Assembly (NCBI GenBank): GCA_025055455.1
Contig: JANWXD010000008.1
Location: 1-64,000, forward strand
Length of the DNA stretch: 64,000 bases
Source of the DNA: Bryobacteraceae bacterium
GTDB lineage: Bacteria > Acidobacteriota > Terriglobia > Bryobacterales > Bryobacteraceae
Direction: 5' to 3'
The notes under the pieces were generated by a model that saw only the letters and a program-made list of their open reading frames with translations, was not told where the DNA came from and did not search any database. The stretch's first letter is position 1; each line of letters opens with the position of its first letter. The position numbers were made by a program, and so were the translations under genes. Shown here in pieces: positions 26,124-35,389 of this stretch.

Positions 26124-27206
26124 CTATTTGATTTCGCCGGGCGCGGGACGCCGTCCGCTGCGGCGCCACTCCCGAAGCTGCTCGAACCCGCGCTGAACCT
26201 CCGCCGGCAGGATCGTGCAATGCCCGTCGCGCTTGACGTACTGTTGCACGAACCACTGAGAGGCGCCGCTCGTCTCGGTCAGCGTCGTGTAGGTGTTCGT
26301 CACCCAAGCGGGAATCAGCGGATCGTACGTTGTCTGGATGGCCAGCACCGGTCGGGCGAGCCGCCCGGTGAGCGTATAGTAATTCCGCAGATATTCTGCG
26401 GCGCGCGGATCCGCTTCGTAGCGCGCCACGCCGTCGTTGAGCGCGTTGTCGTCCGAAGTGCCCTCGTAAAGGATGTTACGGTTGTCGAACGGGTTGCCGC
26501 CGGCGCGCTCCTGGAGCTCCTTGAGAATGTACGTGAAGAACACCAGCGCCCCTGCGAGCTCTTTGTTGCTTCGGATCCCCGAATAGCGCCGCACCTCCGC
26601 GGCTTTGTCGGGATGGGCCTCCAGACGATTGACGAGCTCCTGCGTCAGGGCCGGCGACATGGCGTAATCGGCGGGGATTCTCAACGGTCCCGGCAAGGCG
26701 CCCGGAAAGAAATAGTCGAACACCACGCGCAGGTCGAAGACGCGTCGGCTCAGGAGCACGACCGAGGGCGCAGCGGCCGCGCATAAGGCCAGTCCGCCGT
26801 CATAGATCGCGGGAAACATCTCCACGAGTGCCAGCGTGAGGAAGCCGCCCATGGAGTGCCCGGTCACGTAGGTCTCTTTGGGGCGGCCGTACTTGGCAGC
26901 GAAATACCGTCGCAGGGCCTCCGTGTCCTGCACCGCCTCCTCGATCGCCCAGCCTCCGGCCGCATAGCCGGACTGCGCCACGGCGTAGCCAGCCTGAAGA
27001 AACACGTCGAGCACGGGATTGGGCTTCGGGTTGTCGTAGGTGACAGGTTTCGGGTTATAGCCGTGGCAGTACAGCACCAAACCGCCGTTCCACGCGTCGG
27101 GCACGTCAATGCGGAACTTGGCGCCGTTGATTTCGCCGGTCTCGGTCTTGGGCTGGGCCCGGACCAGTCCGCAAAGCAGAACCAAGAGGCAGAGCGTGCG
27201 CGTCAT
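26124..27206 (-). CDS. Secreted alpha/beta hydrolase
   Basis: A 360-residue protein with a signal peptide (LCLLVLLCGLVRA). The alpha/beta hydrolase fold shows LVLYCHGYNP as the oxyanion loop, the nucleophile elbow GHSMGG, an acid probably in TTYDPLIP and the catalytic His in RDGHCTI. It is similar in layout to uncharacterised secreted peptidase/esterase-like hydrolases. The substrate is unknown. An ATG 12 nt upstream (27218) is an alternative. It is divergent from the adjacent SDR gene, with a 44-nt gap. Confidence 0.82.
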   Translation of the reverse strand: MTRTLCLLVLLCGLVRAQPKTETGEINGAKFRIDVPDAWNGGLVLYCHGYNPKPVTYDNPKPNPVLDVFLQAGYAVAQSGYAAGGWAIEEAVQDTEALRRYFAAKYGRPKETYVTGHSMGGFLTLALVEMFPAIYDGGLALCAAAAPSVVLLSRRVFDLRVVFDYFFPGALPGPLRIPADYAMSPALTQELVNRLEAHPDKAAEVRRYSGIRSNKELAGALVFFTYILKELQERAGGNPFDNRNILYEGTSDDNALNDGVARYEADPRAAEYLRNYYTLTGRLARPVLAIQTTYDPLIPAWVTNTYTTLTETSGASQWFVQQYVKRDGHCTILPAEVQRGFEQLREWRRSGRRPAPGEIK

Positions 27207-27250
27207 GTGGGCCAGCATAGCGCACTGGCGCCTCCGTTATGCTCGGGGAT

Positions 27251-28009
27251 ATGAGTCGCGAGTTCGAAGGAAAGACCGCCGTGGTGACCGGGGCCTCGCG
27301 CGGCATCGGAGCGGCCACCGCCGTGGCGCTGGCTCGCCGCGGAGCAAGCCGCCTGCTGCTCCACTACAACAGCTACCGGCAGGGGGCCGAAAGAACGCTC
27401 GCGGCGGTCCGGGCGGCGGGCAGCGAGGGCGAACTGTTACCGGCGGATCTCAGCACGCGCGAGGGCATTCACGCGCTGGCCGAGGCGTTGCGCGAACGCG
27501 ACGCCGACATCCTGGTCAACAACGCCGGTTCTCTCGTGCGCCGCGCCGGTTTGCTCGAATTCACAGAAGAACTGTTCGACACGGTGATGGATTTGAACTT
27601 TCGCAGTGCGTGGTTCGTGGCGCAGGCCGTCGTCCCCGGGATGCTCCGCAAGGGTTCCGGCGTCATCGTCAACGTCAGCTCGATCGCGGCGCGCAACGGA
27701 GGCGGGCCAGGCGCCACGGTCTACGCCGCCGCCAAGGCCGCCCTCTCCGCCATGACGAAAGGCTTGGCCCGCGAGCTGGCGCCGAAAGGCATCCGCGTCA
27801 ATGCCGTGAGCCCCGGAACCGTCGACAACGATTTCCACCGGCGCTTTTCGACGCGCGAGGTCCTCGAGCAGGTGGTGCACATGACGCCCGCCGGGCGCCT
27901 GAGCACGAACGAAGACGTGGCCGACGTGATCGTGTTTCTTTGTTCCGACGCCGCCCGCTACATCCATGGACAAACCATCGAAGTCAACGGCGGACTGCTG
28001 GCGCCGTGA
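27251..28009 (+). CDS. SDR-family oxidoreductase (FabG-like)
   Basis: A 252-residue short-chain dehydrogenase with VTGASRGIGAATA, VNNAGSL, the catalytic Ser in NVSSIAARNG and YAAAK, ending HGQTIEVNGGLLAP. It resembles 3-oxoacyl-ACP reductase and glucose-dehydrogenase-like enzymes; the substrate is not assignable. The start is ambiguous between ATG 27239 and ATG 27251; the second gives a normal N-terminus. It lies 55 nt upstream of an oxidoreductase of the Gfo/Idh/MocA family, which suggests sugar metabolism. Confidence 0.85.
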   Translation: MSREFEGKTAVVTGASRGIGAATAVALARRGASRLLLHYNSYRQGAERTLAAVRAAGSEGELLPADLSTREGIHALAEALRERDADILVNNAGSLVRRAGLLEFTEELFDTVMDLNFRSAWFVAQAVVPGMLRKGSGVIVNVSSIAARNGGGPGATVYAAAKAALSAMTKGLARELAPKGIRVNAVSPGTVDNDFHRRFSTREVLEQVVHMTPAGRLSTNEDVADVIVFLCSDAARYIHGQTIEVNGGLLAP

Positions 28010-28064
28010 GAGCGGGCGGCCCATGTTTGATTGTTTGATATAGTTGAAGCCCGAGGGTCGAACC

Positions 28065-29351
28065 ATGAGCAAACTCACCCGCCGTCACTTCTTCCAAGGC
28101 GCTGCGACCGCGCTGGCCGCCACGCGCGTGGCCGGCGCCAATGATCGCATCCGGATCGGCATTGTGGGACTGGGAGGCCGTGGCAACTCCCAGTTGGGCT
28201 CTTTCTCGCGCATCACCGAGTGCCAGGTGGTGGCGCTTTGTGACGTCAATCAAGCTGCCCGCGAGCGCGCCCAGGCGCGTCTGCAAAAACTCACTTCGCT
28301 CAAAGCGAAAGAGTACAACGACATGCGCGATCTGTTCGCCGACAAAGACGTGGATGCGGTCTCGATCGCCACGCCCAATCACTGGCATGCGCTCGCCACC
28401 ATTTGGGCTTGCGAGGCCGGCAAGGACGTCTATGTCGAAAAGCCGGCCAGCCACAACCTCTACGAGGGCTGGCGGATGGTAGAAGTCGCGCGCCGAACCC
28501 AGCGCATGGTTCAAGTGGGCTCCCAGAGTCGCAGCCACCCCGTGAAGATCAAGGCCATGAAGTTGCTCCAGGAGGGCATCATCGGCAAGGTCTACATGGC
28601 CAAGGGGCTCTGCTTCAAACGCCGTCCCTCCATCGGCAAGACCCCGCCCGAGCCGGTGCCGCCGGGCCTGGATTGGGACAAGTTTCTCGGACCCGCGCCG
28701 ATGCGGCCCTACACCAAGAACCGCTTCGCCTACAACTGGCATTGGTTCTGGGATACGGGCAACGGCGATATCGGCAACCAGGGCGTGCACGAAATGGACA
28801 TCTGCCGCTGGGGATTGGGCGAGGTGGGCATGCCGGTGTCGGCGGTTTCCACCGGCGGCAAGTACGTCTACGACGACGATCAAGAAACGCCCAACACCCA
28901 ACTGGCCACCTTCGACTACGGCGACAAACAGATCGTCTTCGAGGTGCGCGGCTTGCTCACCGGGCCCGAGGCCGGCCTGCCGGTTCGGCCGGGCAACACC
29001 ATCGGCAACTTGTTTTTCGGAAGCGATGGCTGGATGTGGGTGGACGACAGCGGCTTTCAGGTTTACAAAGGCGAGGCCAATCAGCTCGTCATGGAGGAAA
29101 AAGCCGAGCGCGGAGACGCCACCGTCGCCCACATGCGGAATTTTCTTTCGGCCTGCCGCAGCCGCAACTACAAAGAACTCACGGCGGAGATCGAGATCGG
29201 CGCCATGTCCGCCGCGTTGTGTCACTTGGCCAACATCAGCTACCGCGTGGGTCGCTTGCTGCGCTGGGACGAGAAGCGCAAAAAATTCGTCAATGACCCG
29301 GAGGCGGACAAGCTGATCACGCGCGAGTACCGCAAGCCCTACGTGGTCTGA
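28065..29351 (+). CDS. Tat-exported Gfo/Idh/MocA-family oxidoreductase
   Basis: A 428-residue protein. A twin-arginine signal (TRRHFFQGAATALAAT) precedes a Rossmann fold (RIGIVGLGGRGNSQL). The family motif VEKPASHN supplies the catalytic Lys region, and NQGVHEMDI supplies the substrate-binding His. NAD(P)-dependent sugar or inositol dehydrogenases have this layout; the exported forms carry a tightly bound cofactor. The chosen ATG follows GAGGG. It resembles the second family member at 52557-53837 in general architecture. Confidence 0.87.
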   Translation: MSKLTRRHFFQGAATALAATRVAGANDRIRIGIVGLGGRGNSQLGSFSRITECQVVALCDVNQAARERAQARLQKLTSLKAKEYNDMRDLFADKDVDAVSIATPNHWHALATIWACEAGKDVYVEKPASHNLYEGWRMVEVARRTQRMVQVGSQSRSHPVKIKAMKLLQEGIIGKVYMAKGLCFKRRPSIGKTPPEPVPPGLDWDKFLGPAPMRPYTKNRFAYNWHWFWDTGNGDIGNQGVHEMDICRWGLGEVGMPVSAVSTGGKYVYDDDQETPNTQLATFDYGDKQIVFEVRGLLTGPEAGLPVRPGNTIGNLFFGSDGWMWVDDSGFQVYKGEANQLVMEEKAERGDATVAHMRNFLSACRSRNYKELTAEIEIGAMSAALCHLANISYRVGRLLRWDEKRKKFVNDPEADKLITREYRKPYVV

Positions 29352-29400
29352 GGCGGCGCCCCCGGATCCGGGGCAAGACCGGATCGAACGATTTCGCGAT

Positions 29401-29461
29401 TTGACAAGAGTGGGGGGCATGGTCCACAATGGGCACAGGCGAATAAAAGGCGAAAATCGCC
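29401..29461 (+). promoter_or_regulatory. Promoter and palindrome upstream of imuA-imuB-dnaE2
   Basis: TTGACA (29401-29406) and CACAAT (29425-29430) are spaced 18 nt apart. Downstream, a perfect palindrome GGCGA-AAA-TCGCC (29449-29461) abuts the imuA ATG, where a bound repressor would block transcription or translation. It does not match the E. coli or Bacillus LexA box, but mutasome operons are normally SOS-controlled, so it is a candidate operator. Confidence 0.5.
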
Positions 29462-30106
29462 ATGGCCGCTGCCGTCCCCGCTTCCGTTCTCTTAGCGCGT
29501 CGCCCGGCGCGCGAGGAGTTCCTCCCCACGGGAATCTTGCCAATCGATCGAGCCATCCAGGGGCTGCCCCGGGGCACCCTCACGGAGCTGACGGGAAGCG
29601 TCTCCTCGGGTAAAACCACGCTGTTTCTCGCGGTCCTGGCGCAAGCCACGGCCCGAGGCGAGTTCGTGGCGGTGGTCGACACCCGAGACGCTTTCGATCC
29701 CGCCTCGGCGGCCCAGTGCGGGGTGGATCTCGATCGCTTGGTGTGGGTGCGCTGTGGAGGACGAGCGGACCTGGCGATGAAAGCCGCCGATCTGCTCGTG
29801 CATGGCGGCGGCTTCGGCGTGGTGGGTTTGGACCTGGCCGGCGTGCCGGCCCGTGTGCTCGAGCGCATTCCGCTTTCCTGGTGGTGGCGCTTCCGGCGGG
29901 CCGTCGAGAACACGCCCACGATCCTGTTGGTTCTCTCCGCGCAGGCGCAAGCCAAATCCTGCGCGTCCTGCTGGATGGAGTTCCGCCGGGCAACGGCGCG
30001 CTGGTCCGGCCGAAAGCCTTTCCGGCTGCTGCGTGCTTTGGACGCGGAAATCCTCGTACACAAACCGCGAGCGCTGCACCTGTGCTGGGAAGCGCCGCTG
30101 GAGTGA
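29462..30106 (+). CDS. imuA: ImuA-like RecA-fold protein of the mutasome
   Basis: A 214-residue RecA-like protein. The Walker A is TGSVSSGKTTL (about residues 40-50) and a Walker-B-like strand is GVVGLDLAG. It lacks most of the RecA C-terminus, as expected for ImuA/SulA-like proteins. It is the first gene of a three-gene cassette with imuB (3-nt gap) and dnaE2. In characterised systems ImuA and ImuB work with the DnaE2 polymerase and the beta clamp in damage-induced mutagenesis. There is no obvious Shine-Dalgarno; the ATG directly follows a palindrome. Confidence 0.85.
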   Translation: MAAAVPASVLLARRPAREEFLPTGILPIDRAIQGLPRGTLTELTGSVSSGKTTLFLAVLAQATARGEFVAVVDTRDAFDPASAAQCGVDLDRLVWVRCGGRADLAMKAADLLVHGGGFGVVGLDLAGVPARVLERIPLSWWWRFRRAVENTPTILLVLSAQAQAKSCASCWMEFRRATARWSGRKPFRLLRALDAEILVHKPRALHLCWEAPLE

Positions 30107-30109
30107 GCC

Positions 30110-31381
30110 ATGTTCGCCTGTCTGCACGTCCCCGAGGCCTCGCCCGAAATTACCGCCCGGCTGGCGGAGTTGGCGGGCTGTTTTGCGCCGGCGGTCGAAC
30201 TCACGGCTCCCGGCACGGTGACGTTTTCGCTTCGAGGACTGGAGCCGCTGTTCGGCCCCGTGCACCAGATTGCGGCAGAAATCGCCCGGCGAGGCGCGGA
30301 ACAGGGCTTGCAAGCTCACCTGGCCATTGCCTCCAATCCGGACACCGCCGTGCTCGCCGCCAGGTACTACCGTGGCGTGACCGTGATTCCCGAAGGCCGC
30401 GAAGCGGCTTGGCTGGCGGAAATTCCGCTGGAGCATGTGGCCATGCCGCCGGAGATGCGGGAGACGCTGCGGCGATGGGGACTGAAGCGCCTGGGAGACT
30501 TGGCCGTGCTGCCCCCGGTCGGACTGGCCGAACGGCTGGGCGAGGAAGCAGTCCGGTTGCGCGATCTGGCGCTCGGCCGCATCCGTCGTCCGCTTCACCT
30601 GGCGCCGCCTCCCGTCACTTATACGGAACGCCTCGAATGGGACGATCCGGTCGGCACGCGCCCAATGCTCCTGCTCCGGCTGACGCCATCGCTCGGCGCG
30701 CTCTGCCAGCGCCTGCGAGCCCACGGTCAAGCGGCCGGCGGCCTGACGTTGCGCCTGCGATTGGAAAGCGGAGCGGAACACACCCGCCGGCTGGAATTGC
30801 CGGTGCCACAAACCGAGGCCGAGCCGCTGCGGAAGTTGCTGGAGCTGGAATTGGAAGCGCATCCGCCCAGGGAGGCCGTCACCGCTGTGGAACTCTCGCT
30901 GGCGCCCGCCGCGCCCCGCCGCGTGCAGAGCGGCTTGTTCCTGCCGCCGGCGCCCGAGCCAGAGAGGCTTCAGCTCACGCTGGCGCGGATTTCCGCCCGG
31001 ACCGGTCCCGGCTCGGCGGGCTCGCCGGAGCTGCTGGACACCCACCGGCCGGATGCTTTCCGGATGCGGCCCGGGCTGCCCTCCGAGGCCAGCAAGAAAC
31101 AGCCGGCGCCGCTCGGCGTGCGGCTGGCGTTCCGGTTCTGCCGGCCTCCGCTTCCGGCCAAGGTGCATGTCCAGGCCTTGCGCCCGCGATATCTGGCGGC
31201 GCGGGGCGTGCGCGGAGAGATCGTCGAAGCCGCCGGCCCTTGGCGCCGCTCCGGCGACTGGTGGAGTCCGGGGCGCTGGGCGCGGGACGAATGGGACGTC
31301 GAATTGGATCGGGGCGGTCTGTACCGGATCTTTTGCGACTTGGAAACGCGCGCCTGGTTCGTCGAGGGGACGTACGACTGA
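30110..31381 (+). CDS. imuB: ImuB-like Y-family polymerase-related protein
   Basis: A 423-residue protein of the DinB/UmuC fold. The helix-hairpin region (LRRWGLKRLGDLAVLPPVGLAERLGE) and little-finger region are recognisable, but the acidic catalytic residues of active Y-family polymerases are not seen in the N-terminal palm. This is the hallmark of ImuB, which acts as a clamp-binding adaptor between ImuA and DnaE2. The C-terminus carries an extra domain of about 100 residues ending ETRAWFVEGTYD. The start lies 3 nt after the imuA stop, and the stop is 4 nt before dnaE2. Confidence 0.87.
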   Translation: MFACLHVPEASPEITARLAELAGCFAPAVELTAPGTVTFSLRGLEPLFGPVHQIAAEIARRGAEQGLQAHLAIASNPDTAVLAARYYRGVTVIPEGREAAWLAEIPLEHVAMPPEMRETLRRWGLKRLGDLAVLPPVGLAERLGEEAVRLRDLALGRIRRPLHLAPPPVTYTERLEWDDPVGTRPMLLLRLTPSLGALCQRLRAHGQAAGGLTLRLRLESGAEHTRRLELPVPQTEAEPLRKLLELELEAHPPREAVTAVELSLAPAAPRRVQSGLFLPPAPEPERLQLTLARISARTGPGSAGSPELLDTHRPDAFRMRPGLPSEASKKQPAPLGVRLAFRFCRPPLPAKVHVQALRPRYLAARGVRGEIVEAAGPWRRSGDWWSPGRWARDEWDVELDRGGLYRIFCDLETRAWFVEGTYD

Positions 31382-31385
31382 AGCC

Positions 31386-34300
31386 ATGCCGGCCCGCTAT
31401 GTCGAACTCCATGCCCGCTCGGCCTTCAGTTTCCTGGAAGGCGCTTCGTTGCCAGAGGATCTGATCGAGCGGGCCGCGGAGCTGGAAATCCCGGCCGTGG
31501 CGCTGCTCGACCGCGACGGCGTCTATGGAGCGCCTCGCTTCCACATGGCGGCGAAAAGAGCCGGTCTGCGCGCGCTCATCGGCGCGGAGATTACGGCGGT
31601 CGAGGGCTGCCGCTATTCGTTACTCGCGGAAACGCGCGCCGGCTACCAAAATCTCTGCCGCTTGATTACCGAGATGAAGCTGCGCGCGCCGAAGGGCGAG
31701 GCGGCGGCCACGCTGGAGGATTTGGCCCGATACTCCGCCGGGCTGATCTGCCTCACCGGCGGCGAGGAAGGGCCGCTGGCGCGGGCGCTGGCCGAAGGAA
31801 TGCGCCAAGCACGCTCCTGGCTGGAACGACTGATTGCGACCTTTGGCAAGCGCAACGTGTATGTGGAGCTCCAGCGGCATTACGAACGCCGCGAAGAAGC
31901 CCGCAACCAAGCGCTCGTGGAGCTGGCCGAGTCGCTCGGGCTGCCGCTCGTCGCCACTAACGGCGTGCGCTACGCGCGCCCCGAGCGCCGCGAGCTGCTG
32001 GACGCCCTCACCGCGGTCCGGCACAAAACCACCGTTTTCCAAGCCGGGCGGCGGCTCGAAACGAACGCGGAACGGTATCTGAAACCCGCGCGCGAAATGG
32101 CGTCGCTGTTTGCGGACCTCCCCGAAGCGATCCATCACGCCGAGGAGCTGGCGGCGCGGATCGAGTTCACGCTGGCGGACCTGGGGTACCGCTTTCCGCG
32201 CTATCCGGCGCCGCCCGGGGAAACCATGAACTCCTTCCTGCGGCGGCTGGTGGAGGCGGGCGCGCGGGAGCGCTACCGGCCCTATCACGAGCGGGCGCAG
32301 CGCCAGATCGAACGCGAGCTCGCCTTGATCGAAAAGCTGGACCTGGCCGGTTATTTCCTCATCGTGTGGGACCTCGTGCGCTTCTGCCGCGAGCAAGGCA
32401 TCTTGGTGCAAGGGCGCGGCTCGGCGGCCAACAGCGCCGTCTGCTATGTGCTCGGCATCACCGCCGTGGACCCGGTGGGCATGGACCTGCTGTTCGAGCG
32501 ATTCCTTTCCGAAGAGCGCGGCGAGTGGCCGGACATCGACCTCGATTTGCCGAGCGGCCCGCAGCGCGAGCGCGTCATCCAGTACGTCTACCAGCGCTAT
32601 GGTCCGCGCGGCGCGGCCATGACCGCCAACGTGATCACCTACCGCGACCGCTCCGCCGTGCGCGATCTGGGCAAGGCGCTCGGCTTTCCCGAGGAAGCCT
32701 TGGCGCGTCTGGGCGCCCTGGCGGCGGGCTTCGAGTGGGACGATCCGGACAACACCCCGGAGCGCTGCTTCCGTGAAGCCGGCTTCGATCTCGACGATCC
32801 CCTGACGCGCAAGTTCCTGGAGCTGTATCAAGCGGCGCAGGATCTGCCGCGGCACTTGGGCCAGCATTCGGGCGGCATGGTGATCTGCGAGGACGCCTTG
32901 GACGCCATCGTGCCCCTCGAGCCGGCCACGATGCCCGGGCGCGTCGTCCTGCAGTGGGACAAGGAAGATTGCGCCGACATGGGCATCATCAAGGTGGACC
33001 TGCTCGGCCTGGGTATGATGGCGGCCCTCGAGGAGTCCCTTCGCCTGATCCGGCACGCCTGGGGCGAAGCGATCGATCTCGCCCACCTGCCTAAGGACGA
33101 CCCCGCAGTCTACGCCGCTTTGCAGCAGGCCGATACCATCGGCATGTTCCAAGTGGAGAGCCGCGCGCAGATGTCCTGCCTGCCGCGCTTGAAGCCGGAG
33201 AAATTTTACGACCTGGTGGTCGAAGTGGCCATCATCCGGCCGGGACCCATCGTGGGCAAGATGGTGCATCCGTACTTGCGGCGGCGGCAAGGCCTCGAGC
33301 CCGTGACCTATCCGCACCCCTCCCTCGAGCCGGTCTTGCAACGCACCCTCGGCGTGCCGCTGTTTCAGGAGCAGTTGCTGCGCATGGCCATGACCGTGGC
33401 GGGCTTCACCGGCGGCGAGGCGGAAGAGCTCCGGCGCGCCATGGGCTTCAAGCGCTCCGAGAAACGCATGAAAGAGATCGAGGTGAAGCTACGGCAGGGC
33501 ATGGCGCGCAACGGCATCGATCCGGAGGCGCAGGAGCAGATCGTGCAGTCCATCACCTCGTTCGCTCTTTACGGATTCCCGGAGTCGCATGCCGCCAGCT
33601 TCGCGCTGCTGGCCTACGCCAGCGCTTGGATCAAGGTGCACTATCCGGCGGCGTTCGTGGCGGCGCTGCTCAACTGCCAGCCCATGGGGTTCTATCATCC
33701 GGCGACGCTGATCAAGGACGCCCAGCGGCACGGCGTCCACTTCCGCCCGGTAGACGTGACGCGCTCGGAGGTGGCCTGCTCGATCGAAGAAGACGAGCGC
33801 GGCGAAAAGTGCGTGCGGCTGGGGTTGAACTACGTCAAAGGGCTGCGGGCGGAAGCCGCTGCCGCCATCGTGGCCGAGCGCGCCCGGGCGCCGTTTCGCG
33901 ACATCGAGGATCTGGTGCGGCGCGCCCGGCTGCGCCAGGACGAAGTCACGGTGCTGGCGGAAGCGGGGGCGCTGAACGCGCTGCTGCCCGCCGCTGAGGC
34001 GCACCGGCGCGCCGCACTGTGGGAAGCGGCGCGGGCGGCGCGTCCGGCCGGGGAATTGTACGAAGCGGCCGCCCTGCCCGGCACGCCCTCGCCGCTGGCG
34101 CGCATGACGCTCGCCGAACGCCTGCGCGCCGACATCCGCACCACCGACGTCACCCTCGGCCCTCAACCCATGCGGTTGCACCGCGAATGGCTGCGGCGCA
34201 TGGGCGTGCGCGCCGCCGCCGAACTGAAACGCCTGCCCGGCGGCGCCTGGGTGCGCACGGCCGGCTGCGTGATCTGCCGCCAGCGGCCCGGCACAGCCAA

Positions 34301-34520
34301 GGGCTTCGTGTTTCTCAGCCTCGAAGACGAAACCGGCGTGGCCAATGTCATCGTCACGCCGGACTTTTTCGACCAGCACCGGGTCACCATCGTGAGCGCG
34401 CCTTATCTGCTGGTGGAAGGCCCGCTCCAGAACCAGGACGGCGTCATCCACGTGCGGGCCCAGCGCCTCGCCCCCATGCCGCTGGGAGAAGCCACCGTCG
34501 AGTCGCGGGATTTTCGCTGA
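31386..34520 (+). CDS. dnaE2: Error-prone DNA polymerase III alpha subunit (DnaE2)
   Basis: A 1044-residue C-family polymerase. An N-terminal PHP domain (YVELHARSAFSFLEGAS, where the usual second His of HxH is Arg) is followed by the palm with catalytic aspartates in PDIDLDLPSG. Next come the thumb and fingers, then a C-terminal OB-fold (RTAGCVICRQRPGTAKG) ending near residue 1040. The length and the cassette with imuA and imuB identify DnaE2 rather than the replicative DnaE1. It performs translesion synthesis after DNA damage. The altered PHP metal site suggests no proofreading from that domain. Confidence 0.95.
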   Translation: MPARYVELHARSAFSFLEGASLPEDLIERAAELEIPAVALLDRDGVYGAPRFHMAAKRAGLRALIGAEITAVEGCRYSLLAETRAGYQNLCRLITEMKLRAPKGEAAATLEDLARYSAGLICLTGGEEGPLARALAEGMRQARSWLERLIATFGKRNVYVELQRHYERREEARNQALVELAESLGLPLVATNGVRYARPERRELLDALTAVRHKTTVFQAGRRLETNAERYLKPAREMASLFADLPEAIHHAEELAARIEFTLADLGYRFPRYPAPPGETMNSFLRRLVEAGARERYRPYHERAQRQIERELALIEKLDLAGYFLIVWDLVRFCREQGILVQGRGSAANSAVCYVLGITAVDPVGMDLLFERFLSEERGEWPDIDLDLPSGPQRERVIQYVYQRYGPRGAAMTANVITYRDRSAVRDLGKALGFPEEALARLGALAAGFEWDDPDNTPERCFREAGFDLDDPLTRKFLELYQAAQDLPRHLGQHSGGMVICEDALDAIVPLEPATMPGRVVLQWDKEDCADMGIIKVDLLGLGMMAALEESLRLIRHAWGEAIDLAHLPKDDPAVYAALQQADTIGMFQVESRAQMSCLPRLKPEKFYDLVVEVAIIRPGPIVGKMVHPYLRRRQGLEPVTYPHPSLEPVLQRTLGVPLFQEQLLRMAMTVAGFTGGEAEELRRAMGFKRSEKRMKEIEVKLRQGMARNGIDPEAQEQIVQSITSFALYGFPESHAASFALLAYASAWIKVHYPAAFVAALLNCQPMGFYHPATLIKDAQRHGVHFRPVDVTRSEVACSIEEDERGEKCVRLGLNYVKGLRAEAAAAIVAERARAPFRDIEDLVRRARLRQDEVTVLAEAGALNALLPAAEAHRRAALWEAARAARPAGELYEAAALPGTPSPLARMTLAERLRADIRTTDVTLGPQPMRLHREWLRRMGVRAAAELKRLPGGAWVRTAGCVICRQRPGTAKGFVFLSLEDETGVANVIVTPDFFDQHRVTIVSAPYLLVEGPLQNQDGVIHVRAQRLAPMPLGEATVESRDFR

Positions 34521-34558
34521 ACCGGCGCTGGTTGTGCAACGGCCCGGCCTGCCGTCCG

Positions 34559-35317
34559 TCACCGCGTCTTGCGCAGGCGGTAGTCCTCTGTGACTGGCAT
34601 GCGGATCACTTTGCACATCTCGAACAGCCGCGAGCGGGCCCGCATCCCGATGCGCTCCGACAGGTAATACCGGCTCGAAAGTTCCCCTCCCAAACCCACC
34701 ATGGGCGCCGGATCACCCGCATCCGGGTCGCGCAGGTTGGTGGTGGCGATGAGAGGTTTGCGGTGGTTGCAGCGGTACGTGATGATCGACGTCACCGTGT
34801 CCTCGACCCAATCCGTCACGCGGTGCGCCCCGAGATCGTCCAGGAGAAGAATTTCCGTCTCGAGGGCGCTCCGGTACGCCTCGCGATCCGTCGCCCCGGA
34901 GGCTGGATCGTAGCCGGCACGGATGCGGTCCAGCAGATTCTGGTAGTCGAAGAACAGTCCCTCGAAGCCGCGCGCCAGCAGCATGCGCAGGGCCGCCACG
35001 GCCAAGTGCGTCTTGCCCGTTCCAGGATCCCCGATAAACAGCAGGCCCGGTTTGTCCGTTGCGGGAAATTCGCGCACGTAGCGGCGCACGCTGAGCAACA
35101 CGTTGGCCAGAGCGCGGTTCGCCGCCGGGTCGTCGGTGGGAAGCAGGAAATTGTCGAGCGATGCGTTCCGGTACAGCGGCGGAATCCCAGCCCGCTCCTC
35201 CAAGCGCGCCGGACGTTCGGCCAAGCCGCATTCGCACCGCTCGGCGCCGGAAATTCCGCCGCGCTCCACGACGACCCAGCCGCTTCCACCGCACTGGGGG
35301 CACACGGAGTCCGGCAT
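34559..35317 (-). CDS. DnaC/IstB-like AAA+ ATPase with zinc-binding N-terminus
   Basis: A 252-residue helicase-loader-type ATPase. The N-terminus holds CPQCGGSGW and CEC, likely binding zinc. The ATPase core has the Walker A FIGDPGTGKTHLA, Walker B ILLLDDLG, sensor I ATTNL and an arginine-rich C-terminus with the arginine finger area (GELSSRYYLSERIGMRAR). It is expected to load a replicative helicase (DnaC/DnaI role) because no transposase is adjacent. GGAG precedes the ATG with good spacing. It is divergent from the serine hydrolase gene. Confidence 0.85.
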   Translation of the reverse strand: MPDSVCPQCGGSGWVVVERGGISGAERCECGLAERPARLEERAGIPPLYRNASLDNFLLPTDDPAANRALANVLLSVRRYVREFPATDKPGLLFIGDPGTGKTHLAVAALRMLLARGFEGLFFDYQNLLDRIRAGYDPASGATDREAYRSALETEILLLDDLGAHRVTDWVEDTVTSIITYRCNHRKPLIATTNLRDPDAGDPAPMVGLGGELSSRYYLSERIGMRARSRLFEMCKVIRMPVTEDYRLRKTR

Positions 35318-35389
35318 GGTGACTCCATTATCCGCCAGCGGCGGAACCGCCGCTGCGCTAGAGTACGATGGGTCGGGAAGGGCTCGAAC

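Noticed and set aside
29449-29461. LexA box of the known E. coli or Bacillus type at imuA
   Set aside because: Neither CTGT-N8-ACAG nor GAAC-N4-GTTC is present; the palindrome is retained only as a candidate operator.
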